DNA of 64,000 nt, from contig CALPMT020000007.1 in NCBI GenBank assembly GCA_943324745.2, positions 1 through 64,000 of the forward strand, in the 5' to 3' direction. The notes beneath the pieces were generated by a model that saw nothing but the letters and a program-made list of their open reading frames with translations, was not told the DNA's origin and made no database searches. A program made the position numbers and the translations under genes. This stretch comes from Chitinophaga pinensis (GTDB lineage Bacteria; Bacteroidota; Bacteroidia; Flavobacteriales_D; Crocinitomicaceae). Shown in pieces: positions 43,729 to 51,980 of the stretch (position 1 is its first letter; every line of letters begins with the position of its first letter).

Positions 43729-44667
43729 ATGGAAAGCAACAAGACAAAGATTTTAATTACAGGTGGTGCGGGATTTGTTCCTAGTTCGACTGCAGAAAAA
43801 TTATTAGAGAATCCTAACAACTATGTTGTATTGGTAGATAATTTTTTGACTGGAAGAAAGGAAAATATTCCAAATCACCCGAATTGTAAATTTATTGTTG
43901 CAGATGTAAATCATTTAGACGAGATCAGTCCAATCATGACTTCTTATCAATTTGATTATGTGTATCATTATGCTGCGATGGTAGGAGTCCTTCGTACATT
44001 AGATAATCCGATTCATGTTTTGGAAGATATCCAAGGGATTAAAAATGTATTGAATCTAGCTAAAAGTACGGGTGTTAAACGTGTGTTTTTCTCTTCCTCT
44101 TCAGAAGTTTATGGTGAACCTGTGCACTTACCTCAAAACGAATTAACTACACCTTTAAATTCTCGTTTACCATATGCTGTAGTGAAAAACGTTGGAGAAG
44201 CCTATTTTCGTTCTTTCCAACAAGAATATGGGTTAGATTATACCATCTTCCGTTTTTTCAATACCTATGGACCTAAACAAAGTGAAGATTTCGTGATGTC
44301 TAAATTCATGTCTGCCGCTACAAAAGGGGAGGACATAACTTTATATGGAGACGGAAGTCAAACGAGAACGTTCTGTTTCATCGATGATAATACCGAGTTT
44401 TGTGTTGGTGCATTAACAAATGATGAAACAATCAATCAAGTATATAACGTTGGTAATGACATTATTTATACTATCAAAGATTTGGCAGAATTAATCATTA
44501 AAAAGACCAATTCGACCTCTAAAATTGTGTATTTACCACCTTTGAAGGATGGAGACATGACTCGTAGACAACCTGATATTGCAAAGATGCGAGAAATTTT
44601 GAATCGCGATTTGATTCAGTTAGAGGAGGGGATTGAGAAAGTGATAGCGTCTGGTAGGTTTAAGTAA
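43729..44667 (+). CDS. NAD-dependent nucleotide-sugar epimerase/dehydratase (extended SDR)
   Basis: A 312-residue extended SDR enzyme related to UDP-glucuronate decarboxylases and 4,6-dehydratases. The active-site Ser lies in FSSSSEVYG and the Tyr/Lys pair is Y149 and K153 (LPYAVVK). The sugar-binding region has RFFNTYGPKQ and LYGDGSQTRTFCFIDD. The NAD motif reads TGGAGFVPSS, so the third Gly of GxxGxxG is replaced by Pro18, which is unusual for an active enzyme. It lies in a sugar-related block (galE, glycosyltransferase, asnB) and probably supplies an activated sugar; the exact reaction is not clear. Confidence 0.82.
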   Translation: MESNKTKILITGGAGFVPSSTAEKLLENPNNYVVLVDNFLTGRKENIPNHPNCKFIVADVNHLDEISPIMTSYQFDYVYHYAAMVGVLRTLDNPIHVLEDIQGIKNVLNLAKSTGVKRVFFSSSSEVYGEPVHLPQNELTTPLNSRLPYAVVKNVGEAYFRSFQQEYGLDYTIFRFFNTYGPKQSEDFVMSKFMSAATKGEDITLYGDGSQTRTFCFIDDNTEFCVGALTNDETINQVYNVGNDIIYTIKDLAELIIKKTNSTSKIVYLPPLKDGDMTRRQPDIAKMREILNRDLIQLEEGIEKVIASGRFK

Positions 44668-44810
44668 TCTTTTATCGTCATCCAAAACGCTATCTATTAT
44701 TTTATCTTCATAAACTTTATTTTTCCGGATTTTTTTCTCTTAATTGTATTCCGTATCGACACTGCTTAAATCTTTTAAACGGGAATATAATCATTAAAAA
44801 ACATAACTTT

Positions 44811-44873
44811 TAGTGATTGTATTCACTTAAATTTATATCTATTGGTGAATTTAATAAAAAAAGGATATATTTG
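44811..44873 (+). promoter_or_regulatory. Inverted repeats and minus-7 box before the DUF4143 ATPase
   Basis: AGTGA (44812-44816) and TCACT (44823-44827) form one dyad; ATTCAC (44821) and GTGAAT (44845-44850) form a second, overlapping one. TATATTTG at 44866-44873 is a good minus-7 box 14 nt before the ATG. The dyads could be an operator. Confidence 0.5.
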
Positions 44874-44887
44874 TTTAAAAATAAGCC

Positions 44888-46009
44888 ATGTATCATAGAG
44901 CGCTCACAAACACTATACTAACTAAATTTGGAAAAGGAAAAGCCATAATTTTAGTAGGTCCGAGACAAGTTGGTAAAACCACATTAATTCGAGAATTATT
45001 GAAAGAAAAATCACATTTATTTCTAGATGGTGATGATCCAACGGTACGACAACTCTTGAACAACCCTAATACGGAGCAAATAAAAACCATACTAGGAACA
45101 AATAAATTAGTATTTATTGACGAAGCTCAACGAATAAAAGGACTAGGATTGACATTGAAAATAATCACAGATCAATTAAAAGATGTTCAATTATTAATAA
45201 GTGGCTCTTCCGCATTTGACTTGAAAAGCGAATTTAATGAACCACTTACCGGTAGAAAATGGGAATATCAATTACTCCCTATAAGTTGGGAAGAATACGA
45301 AGAAAAACAAGGATTAATAATCGGAGAGCAACAACTTGAAAATCGATTAATCTTTGGAATGTATCCGGATGTATTGAATAATCCTAACGAAGAGCGCGAT
45401 GTCTTAAAAAATTTAGTGGATAGTTATTTATACAAAGATATTTTAGCACTGGAAGATATTCGTAAACCAGAAGTATTAGACAAACTCTTACAAGCACTTG
45501 CTTTTCAGATCGGAAGCGAAGTTAATTACACCGAATTATCTCAATTGGTTGGTGTAGATAAAAACACAGTTTCTAAATATATTGACATCCTTCAAAAAGG
45601 ATATGTCATATTTAAACTGGGCGGATTTAGTCGAAATTTACGCAATGAAATAAAATCGACACGTAAAATATATTTCTATGACAACGGTTTACGCAATCTA
45701 ATCATTGGTAATTTTACTCCATTCGCTATGCGAGCAGACAAAGGTGCATTGTGGGAAAATTTTTTAATCTCTGAAAGAATCAAACAAAATTGGTATAAAA
45801 ACACGTTAGCAAAAACATATTTCTGGAGAACAAAACAACAACAAGAAATTGATTTTATTGAAGAAAAAGAAGGTGAAATATCCGCTTACGAATTTAAATG
45901 GAAAGATCGAAAAAACAAGAAATTCCCTACAACATTCACTTCCAATTACAATACTAAAACACACTATATTGACAGGGAAAATTTTAGAAGTTTTGTTAAA
46001 ATCATCTAA
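44888..46009 (+). CDS. AAA_14/DUF4143 ATPase
   Basis: A 373-residue protein with an AAA_14 ATPase core, Walker A GPRQVGKTT (24-32) and Walker B KLVFIDEAQRI (about 76-86), the sensor stretch LLISGSSAFDL, a winged-helix part (about 205-245) and the C-terminal DUF4143 region with a PD-(D/E)xK-like end (QQEIDFIEEKEGEISAYEFK). This family is scattered by horizontal transfer across bacteria and archaea; its biological role is unknown. It is convergent with the glycosyltransferase gene, the two stop codons being adjacent. Confidence 0.9.
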   Translation: MYHRALTNTILTKFGKGKAIILVGPRQVGKTTLIRELLKEKSHLFLDGDDPTVRQLLNNPNTEQIKTILGTNKLVFIDEAQRIKGLGLTLKIITDQLKDVQLLISGSSAFDLKSEFNEPLTGRKWEYQLLPISWEEYEEKQGLIIGEQQLENRLIFGMYPDVLNNPNEERDVLKNLVDSYLYKDILALEDIRKPEVLDKLLQALAFQIGSEVNYTELSQLVGVDKNTVSKYIDILQKGYVIFKLGGFSRNLRNEIKSTRKIYFYDNGLRNLIIGNFTPFAMRADKGALWENFLISERIKQNWYKNTLAKTYFWRTKQQQEIDFIEEKEGEISAYEFKWKDRKNKKFPTTFTSNYNTKTHYIDRENFRSFVKII

Positions 46010-47089
46010 TCACATCAATTGAAATAGCTCTAGATATTTGTTTTTTAAAGCATTAACAGAATAATAATCTTCTACTGTTGCATCTCCTTTTGCACCTACA
46101 CGCATACGTGCTTCTTTATTCTCTAATAAATACGCAAGGATGTCATACCATTCGTCCTCTGAGTCGACTAAATACCCGTTTTCCTTATCTTGAATTAGGG
46201 TTTTATTAACTCCAACTGGTGACATGATCGTAGGGATCCCTAAAGACATGTATTGCAATCCTTTAAACGCACACTTACCTTCCGACCACTCGTTATTTCT
46301 CAATGGCATAACTCCTATGTCAATTTTACATAAATCGTCGACCTCATTGATTTTATCCCATTTACAATACACCAACGATTTTAACTCAAAGCTAGGTTTA
46401 CGATCAGAAATCACCAAGAAATCAAACTCGTATTTTTCTTCCAAACGCAATAGTACTGGATAAATCATATCCAAATAATGCATCGTAGAATGAGATCCAG
46501 TCCATCCAATCGCTAAACGTTCCCTTGAATAATCAATGGTTTTATTATGCATTCCAACGGTATCAATCGTCGTCGGAATAATATGTACATTTTGGTTGTA
46601 TTGTTTCGCGAAATCCGCTAAATATTGATTCCCACATTGCACCGTATGCACCCAACCACAAATGGAGTTCACTTTGGAATACCATTTTGTAAAGGAAAGT
46701 AAGGCATTACTATCCGAGTGATTTTTCAACCAAATCGCATCGTCATAATCGTACAAAATCTTTTTTCTTAAGACTTTAGCTAAGATAAACTCTACTACTG
46801 GCGGACCAAATTGCATGGCTTCGCGGTGCATAAATATGAAGTCGTATTTACGTACATTGAATAATAAAGCAAAACGATTGAATGTACTTTTCAACATTCC
46901 TAGGGTCTTTTGCGCAAATAATCCTGGTTTGTAGAGTAGATCCCAAAGTTGATAATCGATAAACGGTTTTACTGTAATATCAAAGCCATTTTCTTCCAAA
47001 AAAGGCAAGAATTGCTCAAAACGAAAACGTTGGGATGGCGCTTTTCCAATTGGATAAGGACAAAGTAATAGCACTTTTTTAGACTTCAT
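46010..47089 (-). CDS. Glycosyltransferase, GT4/GT-B type
   Basis: A 359-residue GT-B fold enzyme. The N-terminal half starts with KKVLLLCPYPIGKAPSQRFR, and the donor-binding half has LAIGWTGSHSTMHYL, DIGVMPLRNNEWSEGKCAFK (the E-x7-E type block) and LQYMSLGIPTIMSPVGVN. It would transfer a sugar to a cell-surface glycan. It overlaps the upstream asnB by 4 nt, so the two are co-expressed; asparagine synthase-like enzymes paired with glycosyltransferases often belong to polysaccharide loci, here together with galE and a second SDR. Confidence 0.87.
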   Translation of the reverse strand: MKSKKVLLLCPYPIGKAPSQRFRFEQFLPFLEENGFDITVKPFIDYQLWDLLYKPGLFAQKTLGMLKSTFNRFALLFNVRKYDFIFMHREAMQFGPPVVEFILAKVLRKKILYDYDDAIWLKNHSDSNALLSFTKWYSKVNSICGWVHTVQCGNQYLADFAKQYNQNVHIIPTTIDTVGMHNKTIDYSRERLAIGWTGSHSTMHYLDMIYPVLLRLEEKYEFDFLVISDRKPSFELKSLVYCKWDKINEVDDLCKIDIGVMPLRNNEWSEGKCAFKGLQYMSLGIPTIMSPVGVNKTLIQDKENGYLVDSEDEWYDILAYLLENKEARMRVGAKGDATVEDYYSVNALKNKYLELFQLM

Positions 47090-48999
47090 TCATTCATCCA
47101 TTTTTCGTACCACATTTGAAACATCAAGAGATACCAAATTTTATAATCTAACTCTTTTTTCCCGCCTAAAAAATCTTGTTTCAATTTAGAAACATGTTCC
47201 CAATTAAATATATCTTGGGATTCTATCTTCTCTTCATTAATATAAGTTTCTACTAAAGGACGTAAATCCGTAGCCAACCATTTTGCTATTGGAATTGCAA
47301 ATCCCATTTTTGGCCGATCCATCATTTCTTTCGGAACATACTGATGTACAATCTCTTTTAGAATATATTTTTGATTTCCTTGGTGTAATTTATAGTCGTT
47401 CGGCAATCTGGCAGCCCATTCAATAACTCGGTGATCTAAGAAAGGTTCTCTACCTTCTAAACTCACCGTCATGGTTGCACGATCTACTTTTTGTAGAATG
47501 TCATCCACCAAATAGGTTTGATAATCCACCGCTTGCATATAGGCTAAAGGCGAATAGTACTGTGCAGCTAATTCTTTGGATTGATACGCCGTATTCAAAC
47601 GATGAAAGGAAGCATGCATCACTTCTTTCATTTGTGTATCGGTGTATTGTTGACTTAAACTCAACATAATATTTTCTTCCGAAGGATCTTTCAAAATCCC
47701 CTTCAGTTTTTCATAGCGGTTGTGAAAATTGTATTTATGTTTTAGAATTGGTAGCGCATTCGAAGGAATAACATTCATTAATCCCGCGATAGACTTGCGC
47801 GCAAAACCGGGAATTTGTTCTAGTTTACTTCTGTATTTTAATAAATAACTGTATCGATTGTAACCTGCAAACACCTCATCCCCTGCATCTGCACTTAAGG
47901 CAACTGTCACTTCTTGTCGCGCGACTTTACTTACTAAAGTTGTAGGTAACGCACTACTATCTGCAAAAGGTTCGTCGTAATAAAAAGGTAAGTCAGGAAT
48001 CCATTCTAAGACTTCTTTTTCCGTACACGCAATTTCTGTATGTTTTGTCCCCAAAAAGTTTGCCGTTTCTTTTGCAAATGCTGCTTCATTCAATCCGATA
48101 TCAGGAACAGCGATTGTGTATGTTTTTAAAGGTTCCGTTCTGTCTTTTTGTAGTAAGGCAGTTACGCAGGTGCTATCGTATCCACCACTTAAAAACACAC
48201 CTACTGGCACATCTGCTACCATGCGGTAATCACAAGCGCTTTGTAGTATTTTCTCCGTTTCTTTTTTCGCTTCGTCGAAGGAAATATCCAATTTTGGTTG
48301 ATTATACGCATCGTAAACCGACCAATATTGGGTTTGCTTTATTTCACTCAGCGGTTGACTCAAGGAAAACTTCGTATAATGTCCCGGTTTTAATTTTGTG
48401 GTATATTCAAAAATACAGTGAGGTGTAGGGATGTTCCCATATTGCATAAAAGCAGCGACCGCATCTAAATTTATTTTTTTCTCAAAATTTGAATGTGCAT
48501 GAAACGCTTTTAATTCAGATGCAAATAAGAATATGCCATCTTTTAGATAATAGAAAAAAGGCTTTACTCCAGCACGGTCACGAACACAAAACACTTCATT
48601 TTTCTGGATATCGTAAATTACAAAAGCAAACATACCGATGAATCGATCCACGCAAGCTTCCCCCCATTGGGTGTATGCATGTAAAATCACTTCGGTATCG
48701 GAATCACTAGTAAACGAGTGTCCTAGTAAATTAAGTTCAGCACGTATTTCTTTATAGTTATAAATTTCACCATTAAACGTAATCCAATACTGGTTGAACA
48801 ACATCGGTTGTTTTCCGGATTCTGTGATATCAATGATTGCTAGTCGACGATGCGCTAAACCAAGGGTGAAATTTGATTCTTGAAAGTATTGAAGATCACC
48901 TCCGTCTGGTCCACGGTGGAACAAGGTTTGACTCATAGCAAGTAAATCTTTTTCAGTAGATTTTTTATTGAAATCAATAAATCCTGCTATTCCACACAT
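47086..48999 (-). CDS. asnB: Asparagine synthase, glutamine-hydrolysing
   Basis: A 637-residue two-domain enzyme. The N-terminal class II glutaminase has the nucleophile Cys2 (MCGIAGF) and HRGPDGGD; the C-terminal synthetase has the PP-loop FLSGGYDST and the SADAGDEVFAGYNRY block. It makes asparagine from aspartate with glutamine as ammonia donor, or amidates another acid, as AsnB-like enzymes in polysaccharide clusters do. The downstream glycosyltransferase starts inside its last codons. A minus-strand box TATATTTG at 49023-49030 fits the promoter. Confidence 0.93.
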   Translation of the reverse strand: MCGIAGFIDFNKKSTEKDLLAMSQTLFHRGPDGGDLQYFQESNFTLGLAHRRLAIIDITESGKQPMLFNQYWITFNGEIYNYKEIRAELNLLGHSFTSDSDTEVILHAYTQWGEACVDRFIGMFAFVIYDIQKNEVFCVRDRAGVKPFFYYLKDGIFLFASELKAFHAHSNFEKKINLDAVAAFMQYGNIPTPHCIFEYTTKLKPGHYTKFSLSQPLSEIKQTQYWSVYDAYNQPKLDISFDEAKKETEKILQSACDYRMVADVPVGVFLSGGYDSTCVTALLQKDRTEPLKTYTIAVPDIGLNEAAFAKETANFLGTKHTEIACTEKEVLEWIPDLPFYYDEPFADSSALPTTLVSKVARQEVTVALSADAGDEVFAGYNRYSYLLKYRSKLEQIPGFARKSIAGLMNVIPSNALPILKHKYNFHNRYEKLKGILKDPSEENIMLSLSQQYTDTQMKEVMHASFHRLNTAYQSKELAAQYYSPLAYMQAVDYQTYLVDDILQKVDRATMTVSLEGREPFLDHRVIEWAARLPNDYKLHQGNQKYILKEIVHQYVPKEMMDRPKMGFAIPIAKWLATDLRPLVETYINEEKIESQDIFNWEHVSKLKQDFLGGKKELDYKIWYLLMFQMWYEKWMNE

Positions 49000-49022
49000 A
49001 GTTCATCGGTTTTGTATGGTTG

Positions 49023-49030
49023 CAAATATA
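49023..49030 (-). promoter_or_regulatory. Minus-7 box of asnB
   Basis: Minus strand reads TATATTTG, 23 nt before the asnB ATG. Confidence 0.6.
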
Positions 49031-49047
49031 CGAAACTTGTTTTTAAC

Positions 49048-49611
49048 TCATCCCAAAAGAACAGCTCCTCCCCGAATCATTGTATCACGTTTAACTAACT
49101 TTAAAGAAGTTGATTGATGCATTATTGAATGTAAATATTCCGTTTTTCCGATTGTTTGAATTCCAAAGGATAATTCTTCTATTGAGAAATCATCTTGATT
49201 GAACTCATATTTAGCGAATAAACCTGTTTCATATTGATGAATTGTAATCTTTTTACACACCTGTGCGTACTGGTTAGATACTTGTTTTATTTCAAAACAT
49301 TCGAATAAAGGAAACAAGGTGTTATTACTGTTCAGTTCAATGGATTTAATTTTTAAAAGTGTTTTATTTCTCCGTTTGACTTCTATCGAATTTTTACTAT
49401 TAACTTCAAATAATGAATAATGCTGTAAGATTTCTAATTTATTCCAATGGTCAAATCCAAATACTTCTAAATAAGTCAATTCAAAGAAAAAGGTGTTCCA
49501 ATCAATTTGCTTCTCCAATCGAAAAGCATCAAACTTTTCAAATAAGTGATTTGAAATTAATAGTTCGTATACCTGAATTCCAGTTCCAAACAAATTAAGA
49601 ATATGTGCCAT
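49048..49611 (-). CDS. Protein of unknown function downstream of the WYL regulator
   Basis: A 187-residue soluble protein with no motif I recognise. It is mixed alpha/beta, rich in Phe, Leu and Lys, without signal peptide or membrane segment. Its start lies 10 nt after the stop of the WYL-domain regulator on the same strand, so both come from one transcript and its product may work with, or be controlled by, that regulator. Base composition is like its neighbours. Confidence 0.65.
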   Translation of the reverse strand: MAHILNLFGTGIQVYELLISNHLFEKFDAFRLEKQIDWNTFFFELTYLEVFGFDHWNKLEILQHYSLFEVNSKNSIEVKRRNKTLLKIKSIELNSNNTLFPLFECFEIKQVSNQYAQVCKKITIHQYETGLFAKYEFNQDDFSIEELSFGIQTIGKTEYLHSIMHQSTSLKLVKRDTMIRGGAVLLG

Positions 49612-49621
49612 CTATATTGAC

Positions 49622-50524
49622 TCATGAATAATATTGCAAAGTACGTTTTATAATTTGTTTGATTTCATCTATCAATCGTTGTGGACCAAGAACTTCTACG
49701 GTATCCCCATAAGACAATATTTCCATAATAAAATCATGTGTAATACATAATGTTAACTCGATTTGAAGCTCATCTTTTGTATCCTTTATAATTCGTTGGG
49801 TTGCATGTAGTGGTAGTGTTTTTATGTATTTGCCTTGATGTGCATCAAATGATAAAGTGATTTTTTGAGGTTTTTCGTCATTCGGACTAATAATACCAAA
49901 ACAGAATTCAAAATGTTTTTCGATGTTGAAATTTGTCGGGTATACAAAAGCAGTATTCAGAATTTGGAAATCTGACAAACGATCCAACGCGAAAGTTTTG
50001 ATTGCACCATCTTTCAAATCTTTCCCCATTACATACCAACGATTACTAAATTCTTTCAGAGCATAGGGTTCAATCGTTCGCTTAGTAGTAAAATCATCCC
50101 AAAACTTCGCATAATTAAAAGAGATACATTTTGAGTTTTTTATCGCATGAATTAATCCATACAAATTTTCTGTTCCTTGAGGTCTTCGTTTTTCAAAATG
50201 AATGTATTTAGAAATTCTATCACTAACATTCAAGGCGTTGAATGTATCAAATGCTTCAAGGATACGTTCTTTCATGGTGTCCTGTTGCTCTTCATTTTCT
50301 AGATAATAAACTTTCGTAGAAAAATTATATTGAATATCGATGTTATACAAAGAACGAATATCTTCCAAATCACGTTGAAAAGTACGTGTAGAAATTCGAT
50401 AATTATACCCTTGTAAGTCTGATTCTTCATCCAAATAATCAAGGATTTCTTTCAAGGAAGAAGATTTTTTTCTCAACTTGTTTACGATTAATATTAATCG
50501 TGCAGTAGATTCTCGTTTTGACAT
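49622..50524 (-). CDS. WYL-domain transcriptional regulator
   Basis: A 300-residue protein with an N-terminal winged HTH (about 1-70; STRTFQRDLEDI is the recognition part), a WYL domain (about 120-200; ISFNYAKFWDD, ALKEFSNRWYVMGKDLKDGA, FALDRLSDFQ) and a C-terminal WCX-type segment (about 215-298). Related regulators (PafBC, BrxR, CapW) control DNA-damage or phage-defence genes and bind nucleic acid or nucleotide ligands. It lies at the edge of a DUF262-containing island and has an inverted repeat plus a GACA-N5-TGTC site before its start, so autoregulation is likely. Confidence 0.9.
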   Translation of the reverse strand: MSKRESTARLILIVNKLRKKSSSLKEILDYLDEESDLQGYNYRISTRTFQRDLEDIRSLYNIDIQYNFSTKVYYLENEEQQDTMKERILEAFDTFNALNVSDRISKYIHFEKRRPQGTENLYGLIHAIKNSKCISFNYAKFWDDFTTKRTIEPYALKEFSNRWYVMGKDLKDGAIKTFALDRLSDFQILNTAFVYPTNFNIEKHFEFCFGIISPNDEKPQKITLSFDAHQGKYIKTLPLHATQRIIKDTKDELQIELTLCITHDFIMEILSYGDTVEVLGPQRLIDEIKQIIKRTLQYYS

Positions 50525-50529
50525 AAAAC

Positions 50530-50577
50530 TTACTTTATTTGATGTAAAAGTAAAATTTAACTAAGACAAAATATGTC
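50530..50577 (-). promoter_or_regulatory. Putative operator sites before the WYL gene
   Basis: TTACTTT (50530-50536) and AAAGTAA (50547-50553) form a dyad starting 6 nt upstream of the start codon. CTAAGACAAAATATGTC (50561-50577) contains GACA-N5-TGTC, a form also found at 58543, 58589, 59542, 59598 and 59939. Confidence 0.5.
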
Positions 50578-50715
50578 GTGGTTTGATTATTTTACAGCTA
50601 AATATAAACGATAGTGAATATTGTGCTTAATTTAGAATAATGAAGATAGTCTTACTTAGTTCATTTATTCAAAAAATAGATTTTTAAACACATAAATTAA
50701 TTAACAAATATTAAA

Positions 50716-51198
50716 ATGGAAGTAAATTGTCCAAAATGCTTTAACGATAATGCATACTTTGATGGTATTAAATACTCTTGTCCTGATTGTGATTATGAAT
50801 GGGGAGTAAAAAACCAAAGTACATCAAAAAAACAAAATGATATTGACGAAAAATATTACAATTGCTTTGTAAAAACAGAAAAAGGATTGAAATACTCATG
50901 TAAAAACATATCTAAAAGTGAAATAAAGAATATTACAATTATACCATTAGCAAAAGATTTCGATTTATATACCCAATATATTCTTTTAGAAGCTAATCTC
51001 ATTGAAAAAACATCACCGGAAATATTCAATAAATTGTTATTAATGAATTTTAAAGAATTAGAAAATTTTCTAAAAAAATTAGAGATTTCGAATATTAAAA
51101 ACAATATATTACTCGTTCGTACTGGTCCAATCAATACTTATCTAGATTATTATGACAGTAATAACAAATTTGTTGAGTTAATTAAAATAGATGAATGA
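50716..51198 (+). CDS. Zinc-ribbon protein of unknown function
   Basis: A 160-residue protein. The first 30 residues form a four-cysteine zinc ribbon (NCPKCFNDNAYFDGIKYSCP followed by DCDYEWG), very like the N-terminal ribbon of the PhnA/YjdM family. The remaining 130 residues do not match PhnA; they are lysine- and isoleucine-rich and of unknown fold. It is divergent from the WYL gene, 190 nt apart, and faces the next gene. Possible role in nucleic-acid binding, by inference from the ribbon only. Confidence 0.65.
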   Translation: MEVNCPKCFNDNAYFDGIKYSCPDCDYEWGVKNQSTSKKQNDIDEKYYNCFVKTEKGLKYSCKNISKSEIKNITIIPLAKDFDLYTQYILLEANLIEKTSPEIFNKLLLMNFKELENFLKKLEISNIKNNILLVRTGPINTYLDYYDSNNKFVELIKIDE

Positions 51199-51223
51199 AT
51201 CGAAAAAGAAAAATAAATTCATT

Positions 51224-51604
51224 TTAATCAATCGTTATTTCTTTAAACCAATTATTTGGATTATAAGCTTTTAAATACTCTATTAAGGGTAAAATATCCA
51301 TAAAACCATTCATTTTCATTTCAAACATATTAAAAAGTAAGTCGCGCCAATTAATTTCTTGGATTGAGTTAGAATTCATAAAATGACAATGAAGTTGAAT
51401 AAACAAATCATAGAAATTGATTTTGAGCAAATGCTGATTTATTTCTATTTCTGATAATGTTGGATCCGTTTCAAACCATTCGTCCAAACTAAGCGATAAA
51501 GGTGTTTCCTCATTTAAACGCATATTTGGATAGAGAATCAAATTTAGTCGTTCAATTTCATTCTGTAGTTCTGTAATTCGAGGATGTTCTGACCAATCTT
51601 TCAT
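51224..51604 (-). CDS. Small protein of unknown function
   Basis: A 126-residue acidic, probably helical protein (WSEHPRITELQNEIERLNLI at the start). No signal peptide, membrane helix or known motif. It is convergent with the zinc-ribbon gene (25 nt between stops). I do not recognise it; the coding call rests on length, composition and a clean fit between neighbours. Confidence 0.55.
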   Translation of the reverse strand: MKDWSEHPRITELQNEIERLNLILYPNMRLNEETPLSLSLDEWFETDPTLSEIEINQHLLKINFYDLFIQLHCHFMNSNSIQEINWRDLLFNMFEMKMNGFMDILPLIEYLKAYNPNNWFKEITID

Positions 51605-51819
51605 AACGTTTGATTTTAAATTATATGATAAAAATAGAGTGGGAGTAAGTCAAAATGTGACGGTATAAAATAAAAAATCCCCCGTGGCTTAGGGGTATAA
51701 AATAGCACTTATATTTTTCACTTTTTCCTATAAAATCTATGGAGTGAAATAGCCAAAATGTGACGCAGGTAAAATGAAATATAGGCACAAAAAATCCCCC
51801 GTTGTTGCGGGGGATTCAG
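51605..51819 (-). terminator. Non-coding stretch with a terminator and an internal duplication
   Basis: AATCCCCCG pairs with CGGGGGATT at 51793-51816 and, on the minus strand, is followed by TTTTTTGTG: a terminator for the DUF262 operon. A weaker copy of the same text (AAAAAATCCCCCGTGG) lies at 51672-51687. Both are preceded by CAAAATGTGACG (51652 and 51752), so the terminator region was duplicated in tandem, about 100-110 bp apart. Confidence 0.7.
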
Positions 51820-51962
51820 TTATTTTATACTTTTTAAAGTTCGTTTGTCATATGGAATCGATTCAAAACATAGGATTGACCTGTAAGCAACCAACGTTTG
51901 TAGATTAATTTACCATTCATGTAAAGGTAAAGTTGATTATCGATAATGGTTTTGTGGATTTT
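51820..51962 (-). pseudogene. Decayed copy of the small gene at 55800-55994
   Basis: The minus strand reads IHKTIIDNQLYLYMNGKLIY then KRWLLTGQSYV, almost identical to the 64-residue protein encoded at 55800-55994. The ATG is replaced by AAA, and a one-base loss in a T run shifts the frame; after it FESIPYDKRTLKSIK continues the similarity before a TAA at 51820-51822. The two copies lie in direct orientation on either side of the DUF262 gene pair. Confidence 0.75.
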
Positions 51963-51980
51963 AAGAAATTAAATTGTTTT

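Noticed and set aside
51605-51819. Small gene in the gap upstream of the decayed copy
   Set aside because: Only terminators and a short tandem duplication are visible; no frame of useful length.
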